From Micromonospora halotolerans (GTDB taxonomy: Bacteria; Actinomycetota; Actinomycetes; Mycobacteriales; Micromonosporaceae): 64,000 nt of DNA. Both the position numbers and the translations under genes were made by a program. Below the pieces are notes generated by a model that worked only from the letters and a program-made list of their open reading frames with translations, did not search any database and was not told the DNA's origin. Shown piece after piece: positions 37,975-45,663 of the stretch; positions within the stretch are counted from its first letter, which is position 1, and every line of letters begins with the position of its first letter. The stretch is taken from contig NZ_CP134876.1 in the NCBI RefSeq assembly GCF_032108445.1, positions 6,696,001-6,760,000 on the forward strand, given 5' to 3'.

Positions 37975-38847
37975 TCAGCCGGCGTCGAGCAGGCCCGCGA
38001 GGGTGGTGGCGTTGCGCTGGGCGTAGTCGCGGTAGCAGTTGTTCATGAGCACGTGGGTGCGCTCGGCCTCGCCGGCCAGCTCGCGCAGCTTCGGCGCCCA
38101 GTCGCGCAGCTCCCGGTCGGAGTAGTCGTAGCCGAACTTCTCGTGGATGTCCTTGCTGGTCCACTTGTCGCTGTGCCCGTGGAAGCGCACCACCGCGAGC
38201 TCCGCGGTGGCCGCCAGCACCGGCGGTACGGACGACCTGTGCCCCTGCGGCATGTCCACGGAGACGAACGGCAGCCGGTGCTCGCGCAGGAAGCCGAGCG
38301 TCTCCTCGGCGTTGTCGCCGTCGAACCAGGAGGCGTGCCGGAACTCGAAGACCGGGCGCAGCGGCGCGCACCGCCGGGTCACCTCGAGCAGGTACTGCTT
38401 GTTGTCCCGCTTGATGGTGAACCAGGGCGGGAACTGGAACAGGATGGCGCCCAGCTTGCCGGCCTCGACCAGCGGGTCCAGGGCGGACAGGAACCGGGTC
38501 CACACCTCCTCGTACGCCTGCGGCGGCAGGTCGTCCGGGTAGAGGTTCTTCTTCTCCGTCTCCGGGCGCAGGTCCTTGTAGAGCGCGGAGACCCGGGTCG
38601 GGTGCCCGGTCAGCAGGCTGAACGCCTTGATGTTGAAGGTGAAGCCGGGCGGGGTGCGGTCCACCCACAGCTGCGCGGTCCGCTCGGCGGGCGGCGAGTA
38701 GTAGGTGGCGTCCACCTCGACCAGCGGGAACTGCCGCGCGTAGTAGGACAGCCGCTTCTCCGGCGTGTCGGCGTTCGCCGGGTACCAGCCGGAGTCGAGC
38801 AGGGTCCGGTCGGTCCAGGAGGCGGTGCCCACCTTGATGTCACCCAT
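37975..38847 (-). CDS. DUF72-family protein (2)
   Basis: 290 residues, paralogous in fold to the protein at 36455. IKVGTASWTDRTLLDSGWYPANADTPEKRLSYYARQFPLVEVDATYYSPP, then GFTFNIKAFSLLTGHPT, GAILFQFPPWFTIKRDNKQYL and VRFHGHSDKWTSK. Sequence divergence from the first copy is large, so this is not a recent duplication. Function unknown. Confidence 0.9.
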   Translation of the reverse strand: MGDIKVGTASWTDRTLLDSGWYPANADTPEKRLSYYARQFPLVEVDATYYSPPAERTAQLWVDRTPPGFTFNIKAFSLLTGHPTRVSALYKDLRPETEKKNLYPDDLPPQAYEEVWTRFLSALDPLVEAGKLGAILFQFPPWFTIKRDNKQYLLEVTRRCAPLRPVFEFRHASWFDGDNAEETLGFLREHRLPFVSVDMPQGHRSSVPPVLAATAELAVVRFHGHSDKWTSKDIHEKFGYDYSDRELRDWAPKLRELAGEAERTHVLMNNCYRDYAQRNATTLAGLLDAG

Positions 38848-38895
38848 CTGGTGAGTCCACCGCTACCGGGACCGACCGGCAACTCCGGGCGACGT

Positions 38896-39321
38896 TCAGG
38901 CCGCCCGCCGCTCCCGGGTCTGCTTGCAGGACACGCAGGAGGTGGCGGACGGGAAGATCTCCAGCCGCTCCACCGGGATCGGCGCCGAGCAGCCTTCGCA
39001 GAAGCCGTACGTGCCCTCGTCGAGGCGGGTGAGCGCGTGCTCGAACTGGGCGCGCCGGTCGAGGATGGTGCGCAGCAGGGACTGGGCGGTGTCCCGCTCG
39101 GCGGTCTTGGTCCCGCTGTCGGCCTGGTCGTCGCCGGCGGTGTCGCCGACCTCGACCAGCCGGAGCACCTGGCTCTGCAGCACGGCCTGCTCGTACTCCG
39201 CGGTCAGCTCGTCGTACCGCGACGTCAGGGACTGCCGGATCTGGTCGACCTCCGCCTGGGAGCGGCCCGTGGCTGTCGTGTCGTGGACGAGCATCGCTGC
39301 CTGCCTTTCCTGGGGCCTCAT
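38896..39321 (-). CDS. DksA/TraR-type zinc-finger protein
   Basis: 141 residues from ATG 39321 (GGAGG 5 bases upstream); ATG 39294 is a possible internal alternative. Central coiled coil (QIRQSLTSRYDELTAEYEQAVLQSQVLRLVEV ... LLRTILDRRAQFEHALTRLDEGTYG) and a C4 zinc finger C-E-G-C ... C-V-S-C at the end. DksA-type proteins enter the secondary channel of RNA polymerase. Actinobacterial members work in stress and ribosome tuning. It has a SigB/SigF-type promoter and a hairpin next to its ribosome binding site. Confidence 0.88.
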   Translation of the reverse strand: MRPQERQAAMLVHDTTATGRSQAEVDQIRQSLTSRYDELTAEYEQAVLQSQVLRLVEVGDTAGDDQADSGTKTAERDTAQSLLRTILDRRAQFEHALTRLDEGTYGFCEGCSAPIPVERLEIFPSATSCVSCKQTRERRAA

Positions 39322-39328
39322 AACGCCT

Positions 39329-39348
39329 CCGGGGCGCAAGCGCCCCGG
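39329..39348 (-). promoter_or_regulatory. Leader hairpin touching the ribosome binding site
   Basis: CCGGGGCG-loop-CGCCCCGG forms an 8-bp stem whose 3' GG is the first half of the GGAGG site of the DksA-like gene. Folding would partly hide the site. Confidence 0.45.
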
Positions 39349-39403
39349 AACGTGGTCCGATGGATGCACGGGCGAGATCACCCGTGCTCTGTGAGCCGGG
39401 CGA

Positions 39404-39429
39404 TTACCCGCCCGCTCCGCCGGTCAAAC
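39404..39429 (-). promoter_or_regulatory. SigB/SigF-type promoter of the dksA-like gene
   Basis: Minus strand GTTT (39429-39426) and GGGTAA (39409-39404), 16-base spacer, about 80 bases before ATG 39321. Confidence 0.55.
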
Positions 39430-39539
39430 CGGGGATTTCCGCGTTCTTCGTGGCCGTTCGTACCCGGCTGCGCCGCCCGGACCGTCCCCCTTCCCGCCGC
39501 CCCGGCCCCGGTCGTCCCGAAGCGGGCCGATCGCCCGGG

Positions 39540-40169
39540 TCAGCCGGCCTCGACGAGGGCGGGGTGCCGCGGGTCGTCGGCGCGGACCACCACGTCGGCG
39601 AAGGACGCCGGGGCGACCTCGTCGGCGTACCGGGCGAACGCCGGGAGGGTCCAGCGCAGCTCGGGGTCGGTCCGCCGGTCCAGCGCCGCCGGGGAGAGCA
39701 CCAGGTGGACGGCGACGTCGAACGGCAGGCCGCCGCCGAGCAGCAGCGCGCCGCTCACCAGGACCACCCCGCCGGGCGGCAGGTCGACGTACGGGGCGCG
39801 GCTGGCCCGGTCGGCGGCGGCGTCCCAGAGCGACGGGAGCAGCCGGCCCGACCCGTCCGGCCCGGCCGGGTCGAGGACCTCCCGACGCAGGCCGGCCTCG
39901 TCGACCCACCCCTCGTAGTAGGCGTCCGGGTTGGTCCGGCCGTGTTCCAGGCGGACCGAGGCGGGCCGGAGGAAGTCGGCGGCCCGCACGTGCAGGACCG
40001 GGCGGCCGGCGGCGCGCAGCGGGTCCACCAGGGCCGCGGCCAGGGCGTCCGGCTCGGCGGCCGGCGGCCCGTCCACGGCCACCCGCAGCCGGCCGGGCAC
40101 GGCGGCGCCGGCGAGCCGGTCGGCCAGCTCGGCGACGAGCAGCTCGGGCGTGATGGGGCGGACGCGCAT
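39540..40169 (-). CDS. Uridine kinase-like protein with a degenerate P-loop
   Basis: 209 residues from ATG 40169. The overall order matches uridine kinase/nucleoside kinase-like proteins (LRVAVDGPPAAEPDALAAALVDPLRAAGRPVLHVRAADFLRPASVRLEHGRTNPDAYYEGWVDEAGLRREVL, then VVLVSGALLLGG). The P-loop position reads DGPPAAEPD and lacks the G-K-S/T needed to bind ATP phosphates, so kinase activity is doubtful. Role unknown. Confidence 0.75.
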   Translation of the reverse strand: MRVRPITPELLVAELADRLAGAAVPGRLRVAVDGPPAAEPDALAAALVDPLRAAGRPVLHVRAADFLRPASVRLEHGRTNPDAYYEGWVDEAGLRREVLDPAGPDGSGRLLPSLWDAAADRASRAPYVDLPPGGVVLVSGALLLGGGLPFDVAVHLVLSPAALDRRTDPELRWTLPAFARYADEVAPASFADVVVRADDPRHPALVEAG

Positions 40170-40200
40170 CCGACCATCCTGCCCGGCGGGACGGGTCACC

Positions 40201-40280
40201 GTGCGATCGGCCGGGCGGTCGGGGCTCCGTCCCTGCGGAGCGGGAACGGTGCGATCGGCCGGGCGGTCGGGGCTCCGTCC
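40201..40280. repeat. 32-bp direct duplication
   Basis: Copies at 40201-40232 and 40249-40280 (starting GTGCGATCGGCCGGGCGG) are identical, period 48. They lie in the leader of the kinase-like gene. Confidence 0.85.
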
Positions 40281-40318
40281 GGAGGCGATCGGCACGTGAC
40301 GGCCGGACCGGGGCGGTG

Positions 40319-40927
40319 TCAGCCGGTGCGGTCGATGGTGACCCGGGCGTCGTCGGCGAGCCGGTAGCCGACGCCGTAGACGGTGGTGACCAGCGGGACG
40401 TCCACCCCGACCTTGCCGCGCAGGCGGCGCACGTGCACGTCGACGGTGCGGACGCCGGCGTGCTCGTAGCCCCAGACGGCGTTGAGAAGTTGCAGGCGGG
40501 TGAACACCCGGCGGGGGTGGGCGACGAGGTGCAGCAGCAGGTCGAACTCCAGCCGGGTCAGCGGCAGCGGCTCGCCGTCGCGGAGCACGGACCGGGAGGC
40601 GGCCAGGATGTGCAGGGTCGGGATGGTCGGCGCGAGCGGGCGCCCCGGGGCGCGGTTGCCCGGCACCGGGTCCGGGCGGCGTTCCGCCGGGGCGGTGCCG
40701 GTGCTGATCACCGCGTCGCCGCGTTCAAGCAGCTCACGGGCCGCGTCGAGCAGCCGGCGGGCGGCCGGGGTGAGCGACTCCTCGCAGGCCAGCGGAATGT
40801 TCAAGGTGACCGTGAGCATGGGCGCCGAGGTGTTGGCGGGCCGGCGCTGGCCGCCGGGGGGACGACCCGGGACCGCGGGTTGGGACGTATGCCATCCGGC
40901 GCGCGACGAGGCGGGGCTGACCGACAT
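40319..40927 (-). CDS. Winged-helix (OmpR-type) regulator without receiver domain (2)
   Basis: 202 residues from ATG 40927, preceded by AAGGAGG. The C-terminal ~100 residues form an OmpR/PhoB DNA-binding domain (LTRLEFDLLLHLVAHPRRVFTRLQLLNAVWGYEHAGVRTVDVHVRRLRGKVG ... VYGVGYRLA). The N-terminal half carries a short TVTLNIPLACEESLTPAARRLLDAARELLERG module and no phospho-acceptor domain. It is a close paralogue of the next upstream gene (41230-41820), which shares both modules. It probably acts as a transcription factor not controlled by a histidine kinase. Confidence 0.88.
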   Translation of the reverse strand: MSVSPASSRAGWHTSQPAVPGRPPGGQRRPANTSAPMLTVTLNIPLACEESLTPAARRLLDAARELLERGDAVISTGTAPAERRPDPVPGNRAPGRPLAPTIPTLHILAASRSVLRDGEPLPLTRLEFDLLLHLVAHPRRVFTRLQLLNAVWGYEHAGVRTVDVHVRRLRGKVGVDVPLVTTVYGVGYRLADDARVTIDRTG

Positions 40928-41229
40928 GGTCCTCCTTGGCTGGTCCGGGTATCTCCCCACGGCCCGGGACGCCGCTTCATCGATGCTTCCCGGCGCCTGC
41001 GCGAGGGTCAAGGGGCGGCTGCGTTGCATGAATGTGACAATTGACGAACACATCGGAGCCGGATGCTCGCTCTGCGTACGAGGCCCGTTGATTACAGCAG
41101 AGCGACGAGGTGACCCGGTACGGGGGGTCCCTGCCCGGTTCACAATGGCCGGTGCCGGGCCGGCCGGCGCGGAAACGTGAACGCGGCGTACCCGGATCCC
41201 GGGTACGCCGCTCAGCGGCCGGCGGTGCC
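40928..41229. other. Intergenic stretch between the two winged-helix genes
   Basis: 302 bases. It contains an AT-richer segment around 41030-41045 (TGTGACAATTGACG) that is a plausible promoter/operator for the downstream regulator. No gene seen. Confidence 0.4.
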
Positions 41230-41820
41230 TCAGCGCTCGCGGTCCACCACGATCCGGGCCTCGTCGGCCAGCCGGTAGCCGATGCCGTACACGGTGGTCA
41301 CCAGCGGTGTGTCGACGCCGAGCTTGGCGCGCAGCCGGCGCACGTGGACGTCGGCGGTGCGGGCCACCGCGTGTTCGTAGCCCCAGACGTTGGCGAGAAG
41401 TTGCCGCCGGGTGAACACCCGCCGGGGATGTTCGGCGAGGAAGAGCAGCAGGTCGTACTCGATCCGGGTGAGGGTGACCTCCACGCCGTCGTGGCGGATC
41501 CGGCGGGTGCCGGTGAGGATGCGTACCGTGCCGGGTTCCTCGGCACCGGCGGGCAGCGCGGGCGGCTCCGGCGGCGCGGTGGCGCGGCGCAGGTCGAGCA
41601 CCGCGCGGGCGGCCTGGTGCTCCTCGGGCCGGAGCAGTCCCTCGCCGGAGGCGGCGAGCTCGTCCAGCACGTCGACCAGCCGCGCCAGGCCGGGCGTCAG
41701 CGCGCCGGCGCCCAGGTCGAGGGTGATGGTCAGGGTCGGGGTGGTACGCGGCCGGTGCGGCGCGACGCGGTCGGGGCGGCCCGGTCGGGCCGGACGGGAG
41801 GAGATGGCGACGACGGACAT
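41230..41820 (-). CDS. Winged-helix (OmpR-type) regulator without receiver domain (1)
   Basis: 196 residues; AGGAGG before ATG 41820. Same design as the paralogue downstream: a TLTITLDLGAGALTPGLARLVDVLDELAASG module, a Pro/Ala linker, then LTRIEYDLLLFLAEHPRRVFTRRQLLANVWGYEHAVARTADVHVRRLRAKLG and VYGIGYRLADEARI. It follows the rhodanese gene by 54 bases on the same strand, so it may control or be controlled with cysteine/sulfur oxidation genes. Confidence 0.88.
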   Translation of the reverse strand: MSVVAISSRPARPGRPDRVAPHRPRTTPTLTITLDLGAGALTPGLARLVDVLDELAASGEGLLRPEEHQAARAVLDLRRATAPPEPPALPAGAEEPGTVRILTGTRRIRHDGVEVTLTRIEYDLLLFLAEHPRRVFTRRQLLANVWGYEHAVARTADVHVRRLRAKLGVDTPLVTTVYGIGYRLADEARIVVDRER

Positions 41821-41874
41821 GGGAGCCTCCTGTGCGGGCGGTCGCCCCGCCCCACCGGGGGTGCGGCGGGGCGG

Positions 41875-42366
41875 TCAGCGGGGCGCCCGGCCGGCGGTCA
41901 CCGGGGGCGCGGCGGGCGAGGGTCGGAGCGGCGGGGTGGGGCCGAGGGTGGGCAGGCCGGCGATGCGCCAGGCGGCGAAGCCGCCCGCCACGTCGGTGGC
42001 CTGGTGCAGGCCGAGGTCCTGGAGGGCGGCGGCGGCCAGCGAGGAGGTGCAGCCCTCCTGGCAGAGGACGATCACCGGCACGTCGTAGCCGACGGCCTGC
42101 GGCAGGCGGGCCGCGCAGCGCGGGTCGAAGCGCCATTCCAGGACGTTGCGCTCGACGGCGAGGGCGCCCGGCACGGTGCCGTGCGCGGCACGCTGGCCGG
42201 CGGGCCGGATGTCCACGAGCAGGGCCCCGCCGCGGACCGCCAGGTGGGCCTGCTCGGGGTCGAGCCGGCGCAGCCGCGCGCGGGCGGCGGCGAGGATCTC
42301 GTCGATGCTCCGGGAGCCGGGCGGTGGGACCGGACAGCTCCCGGTGCGGGTGGGGGTGTGCGCCAT
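41875..42366 (-). CDS. Rhodanese-domain protein
   Basis: 163 residues; GGAAAGGA upstream. A single rhodanese domain with the active loop IVLCQEGCTSSLAAAALQDLG, where the first Cys is the persulfide carrier position, and ALLVDIRPAGQRAAHGTVPGALAVERNVLEW before it. It would transfer sulfane sulfur, e.g. from persulfide or thiosulfate. It is placed directly after the cysteine dioxygenase-like gene (50-base gap), consistent with a joint cysteine/persulfide pathway. Confidence 0.9.
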   Translation of the reverse strand: MAHTPTRTGSCPVPPPGSRSIDEILAAARARLRRLDPEQAHLAVRGGALLVDIRPAGQRAAHGTVPGALAVERNVLEWRFDPRCAARLPQAVGYDVPVIVLCQEGCTSSLAAAALQDLGLHQATDVAGGFAAWRIAGLPTLGPTPPLRPSPAAPPVTAGRAPR

Positions 42367-42416
42367 CGTGGCGTCCTTTCCAGCGGCGACGGTCGGGGCT
42401 CGGAGTGCGGGGCGGC

Positions 42417-42869
42417 TCACCAGGCGACCCCGGCCTCGGCCACCTCGGCGACCCGGAGCCGCCCGGCGTCGAGGTGGTAGCGGGTCATCCGGCGCAGCGC
42501 GGGCCGGTAGACGTGCACGCTGACCGCCGGCTGGTCGCTCCGGTTGCCGACCACGTGGACGTGCCGGGGGCCGAAGCGGCGGCCGGCGCCGGCGGCGAGC
42601 TGGCGCGGGCGCAGCCGGCCCCCGCCGACGGTCTCCTCGGTGAGGGTGCCGGCGACGACCAGGAAGGCGCCCGAGGAACCGCCGTGGTCGTGCAGGTCGG
42701 TGCCCTGCCCGGGCAGCCAGCTCAACGCCCACACCTCGTGCTCGGCGCCGGCGGCCAGTCGCGCGTACCACCGCTCGGCGCGGTCGAAGCGCAGCGCCAC
42801 CGGCCAGCCGGTCGGGTCGGCCCAGCGGGCGGTGACGGCGAGCAGGTCGGACGGGTCGGGGCTGGTCAT
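42417..42869 (-). CDS. Cysteine dioxygenase-family protein
   Basis: 150 residues. Cupin fold with the iron-binding 3-His set: PGQGTDLHDHGGSSGAFLVV (H-x-H) and RRFGPRHVHVVGNRS. Bacterial members oxidise cysteine or another thiol to its sulfinate with O2. It is the first gene of a run with rhodanese and two winged-helix regulators. A palindrome stands between its -35 and -10. Confidence 0.88.
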   Translation of the reverse strand: MTSPDPSDLLAVTARWADPTGWPVALRFDRAERWYARLAAGAEHEVWALSWLPGQGTDLHDHGGSSGAFLVVAGTLTEETVGGGRLRPRQLAAGAGRRFGPRHVHVVGNRSDQPAVSVHVYRPALRRMTRYHLDAGRLRVAEVAEAGVAW

Positions 42870-42910
42870 CGGCGGTGCGTCCTCACGGTACGGGGGCGGC
42901 GTGCCTCCTC

Positions 42911-42916
42911 AGCATA
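42911..42916 (-). promoter_or_regulatory. -10 element upstream of the cysteine dioxygenase gene
   Basis: TATGCT on the minus strand, 42 bases before the ATG, directly after the palindrome. Confidence 0.45.
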
Positions 42917-42921
42917 GTCTT

Positions 42922-42938
42922 TAAACCCTATGGGTTTA
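42922..42938 (-). promoter_or_regulatory. Perfect palindrome, likely repressor operator
   Basis: TAAACCC-TAT-GGGTTTA is a perfect 7-bp inverted repeat with a 3-base centre, very AT-rich for this genome, lying between the -35 and -10 positions of the cysteine dioxygenase promoter. The CCC...GGG core recalls operators of CsoR/CstR-type copper or persulfide sensors. Confidence 0.6.
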
Positions 42939-42985
42939 GTAGGTAATACCGAATCCTGGGACGGTGCGGTTCGCGGCTCGGGAGG

Positions 42986-43363
42986 TCAGCGAAGGACGGG
43001 CGGGCCGACCCGGTAGCCGGCGACCGACGGCCAACGCACGGTGAGCACCACCGACTCACGCTCGGCGTACCAGGAGTGGTCCACGCCCCGGCCCCAGACC
43101 ACGTAGTCGCCGGGCGCGCGCAGCACGACGGTGCGATCCGGCAGCTCGATCCGGAACGCCCCGCTGATCAGCACCAGCAGGGCCGTGCGCCGCTCGCCGG
43201 TGGCCCACCGCGAGCGGGTCTCCCCCGCCGGGTGCACACCCCACTTCACCTCGACCTCGGTGCTGTGCCGGACGTCGCCGGGCGGCTTGAAGTGACCCAG
43301 CAGCCAGCCCGCGTCGGCCGCCCCGTCCACCGCCGCGTTGCCGACGTACACCCGCTCGTCCAT
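42986..43363 (-). CDS. Small cupin-like protein
   Basis: 125 residues. One conserved beta-barrel: SRWATGERRTALLVLISGAFRIELPDRTVVLRAPGDYVVWGRGVDHSWYAERESVVLTVRWPSVAGY. The family is found across actinobacteria and annotated as signal peptidase-like or cupin; the chain lacks the first His pair of metal-binding cupins, so a ligand-binding role is more likely than catalysis. Function unknown. Confidence 0.75.
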   Translation of the reverse strand: MDERVYVGNAAVDGAADAGWLLGHFKPPGDVRHSTEVEVKWGVHPAGETRSRWATGERRTALLVLISGAFRIELPDRTVVLRAPGDYVVWGRGVDHSWYAERESVVLTVRWPSVAGYRVGPPVLR

Positions 43364-43418
43364 CCGCGCCTCCCGTGCCGGCTCGGCAAGCTACCAGGCG
43401 CGCCCGGCGGGCTCGCAC

Positions 43419-43424
43419 TAGCCT
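43419..43424 (+). promoter_or_regulatory. -10 element of leaderless ankyrin-gene promoter
   Basis: TAGCCT lies 6 bases before ATG 43431. Confidence 0.5.
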
Positions 43425-43430
43425 GGACCG

Positions 43431-43823
43431 ATGCCCCAGGACCTCGACGCCGAGACGCTCGCCTTCGCCCACCGGATGTTCGACCTGGCCCGCGCCGGGG
43501 CGACCGACGAGCTGGCGGCGAACGTGGACGCCGGGCTGCCGGTCAACCTGACCAACGACAAGGGCGACACGCTGCTCATCCTGGCCGCGTACCACGCCCG
43601 TCCGGAGACCGTGGGCGCGCTGCTCGCCCGCGGCGCCGACCCCGCCCGGACCAACGACCGGGGGCAGACCGCGCTCGCCGCAGCGGTGTTCCGTCGCAAC
43701 GCCGAGGCGGTCCGGGCGCTGCTCGACGCCGGCGCCGACCCCGAGCACGGCGACCCGTCGGCGGTCGAGACGGCCCGCTTCTTCGACCTTCCCGAGATGC
43801 TCACCCTCCTCGGCCGGGACTGA
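43431..43823 (+). CDS. Ankyrin-repeat protein
   Basis: 130 residues. Three ankyrin units: GATDELAANVDAGLPVNLTNDKGDTLLILAAYHARPETVGALLARGADPARTNDRGQTALAAAVFRRNAEAVRALLDAGADPEHGDPSAVETARFF. A compact cytoplasmic protein-binding module with no enzymatic domain; close in layout to small ankyrin proteins often found near catalase genes. Partner unknown. Confidence 0.9.
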   Translation: MPQDLDAETLAFAHRMFDLARAGATDELAANVDAGLPVNLTNDKGDTLLILAAYHARPETVGALLARGADPARTNDRGQTALAAAVFRRNAEAVRALLDAGADPEHGDPSAVETARFFDLPEMLTLLGRD

Positions 43824-43885
43824 CCGGCCCGGCCGAGCCGCCGGCGCGCCGGACGCGACCGGCGGCGGGGCGGTATACAGGTGCG

Positions 43886-44833
43886 GTGGAGGATCCCGTA
43901 CCCGAGCAGATGCGCGCGGCGGCCGGCGCGCTGCTGGCGGCGCTCGACGAGCCGGCCCGGCAGCGGGCCCGGCACGACTTCGACGACGAGCCGGCCCGCC
44001 GGTGGCTGGAGTACCGGCCCCGGCCCCGCCCCGGCACCAGCCTCGCCGACCTGGACGTGACGGCCCGCAAGGCCGCCCACCGGCTGCTCGCCACCGCGCT
44101 CAGCCCCGCCGCGTACGCCCAGGCCATGGCCGTGGTGGCGCTCGAGGAGGTGCTCGACCGGGCGGAAGGCTGGCGGCGCGGCCGGCACAGCGGCGACTAC
44201 TGGGTGGCCGTCTTCGGCGATCCCGGGCGCGACGACCGGTGGGCCTGGCGGTTCGAGGGGCACCACCTGTCGGTCAGCATGACCGTGGTCAACGACCAGG
44301 TCTCCCCCGCCCCGATCTTCCTGGGCGCCAACCCGGCCACCGTCCGGCATGCCGGCCGGCCGGTCTCCCGGCCGCTCGGGCCGGAGGAGGACCTGGCCCG
44401 GGAGCTGCTCGACGCGCTCGGGCCGACCGGCCGGGCCGCCGCGGTCGTCACCGACGAGGCGCCGGCCGACATCATCAGCGCCACCCGGGCCACGGCGCCC
44501 GGGCGGCTCGACCCGCTCGGCGTGCCCCGCGGCCGGCTCGCCCCGTCCGGCCGGGCGCTGCTCGACCGGCTCGTCGCGCTCTACCTCGACCGGCTCCCGC
44601 CGGAGCTGGCCACCCGCGAGGTGCGCCGGCTCGCCGGCGGCGAGCTGCACTTCGCCTGGGCCGGCCCGGTCGGCCCGGGTCAGCGGCACTACTACCGGAT
44701 CCAGGGCGACGACCTGCTGATCGAGTACGACAACACCACCGAGGACGGCAACCACGCGCACACCGTGCTGCGCCGCCCGGCCAGCGACTTCGGCGCCGAC
44801 GTGCTGGCCGACCACCACTCCGCCGCGCACTGA
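43886..44833 (+). CDS. DUF3500-family protein
   Basis: 315 residues. GTG 43886 is chosen because TATACA lies 6 bases before it (leaderless-like). DUF3500 features: LSPAAYAQAMAVVALEEVLD, DYWVAVFGDPGRDDRWAWRFEGHHLSVSMTVVND and the end GQRHYYRIQGDDLLIEYDNTTEDGNHAHTVLRRPASDFGADVLADHH. The family has many conserved His and Asp residues suggesting metal binding, but no activity is known. Confidence 0.87.
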   Translation: MEDPVPEQMRAAAGALLAALDEPARQRARHDFDDEPARRWLEYRPRPRPGTSLADLDVTARKAAHRLLATALSPAAYAQAMAVVALEEVLDRAEGWRRGRHSGDYWVAVFGDPGRDDRWAWRFEGHHLSVSMTVVNDQVSPAPIFLGANPATVRHAGRPVSRPLGPEEDLARELLDALGPTGRAAAVVTDEAPADIISATRATAPGRLDPLGVPRGRLAPSGRALLDRLVALYLDRLPPELATREVRRLAGGELHFAWAGPVGPGQRHYYRIQGDDLLIEYDNTTEDGNHAHTVLRRPASDFGADVLADHHSAAH

Positions 44834-44861
44834 CGGCGGCCGACTCAGGGCGGCCGCCGGC

Positions 44862-45620
44862 TCAGGGTCGGCGGGCCTCGATGAGGAAGCGCCGGGCATG
44901 CGCCACGAACGGGCCCTCGGCCCGGATGCGCTCGTGCAGGCGGCGCAGCTCGGCGCGGTACCGGTCGACGGTGAAGCCGGGCACCGTCCAGACCACCTTG
45001 CGCAGGAACCAGACCACCGCGCCGATGTCGTGGAAGACGGTCCGCAGGGTCGCCGTGCGCAGGTCCACCACGGTCAGTCCGGCGGCCTCCGCCGCGGCGA
45101 CCGCCTGCTCGGGGTGGCGGTGCTCCGGCGGCGGCAGCGGCCCGAGGATCGCCTCGCTCAGCTCACGGACCGTGCCGGCGCCGATCTGCTGGGACAGGTA
45201 GCTGCCGCCGGGGCGCAGCACCCGGGCGACCTCGTCCCACCAGGTGTCGACCGGGTGCCGGCTCACGACGAGGTCGAACGTGGCGTCGCGGAACGGCAGT
45301 GGCGGCCGGTCGGCGACCTGGACCACGGTCGCCCCGACCCGGCGCAGGATGTGCCGGGCGACCGGCACGTTCGGCGGCCACGCCTCGGTGGCGACCAGCA
45401 GCGGCGGCGGCGCGGGGACCTCGGCCAGCACCTCTCCCCCGCCGGTGTCGATGTCCAGGGCGGCACGCGCGGTGGCCATCCGGGCCCCGACCAGGCGGGC
45501 GTACCCCCAGGGCGGGCGTTCCTCGGTGGCCCGCCCGGCCAGCCAGGAGAAGTCCCAGCCCTCGACCGGCGCGGCGGCTCCCTCGGCGATCAGGTCGTCG
45601 GCGTCCCGTTCGGTGTCCAC
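44862..45620 (-). CDS. SAM-dependent methyltransferase-like protein
   Basis: 252 residues from GTG 45620. Class I methyltransferase fold: DIDTGGGEVLAEVP takes the place of the usual glycine-rich SAM loop, followed by VGATVVQVADRPPLPFRDATFDLVVSRHPVDTWWDEVARVLRPGGSYLSQQIG, which is characteristic. Substrate unknown; the group is often annotated as rRNA methyltransferase-like without proof. Confidence 0.85.
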   Translation of the reverse strand: MDTERDADDLIAEGAAAPVEGWDFSWLAGRATEERPPWGYARLVGARMATARAALDIDTGGGEVLAEVPAPPPLLVATEAWPPNVPVARHILRRVGATVVQVADRPPLPFRDATFDLVVSRHPVDTWWDEVARVLRPGGSYLSQQIGAGTVRELSEAILGPLPPPEHRHPEQAVAAAEAAGLTVVDLRTATLRTVFHDIGAVVWFLRKVVWTVPGFTVDRYRAELRRLHERIRAEGPFVAHARRFLIEARRP

Positions 45621-45663
45621 CCGGCGAGCCTGGCGGCCGGGGGCGGCCGGCGGCAAGGCGTTT

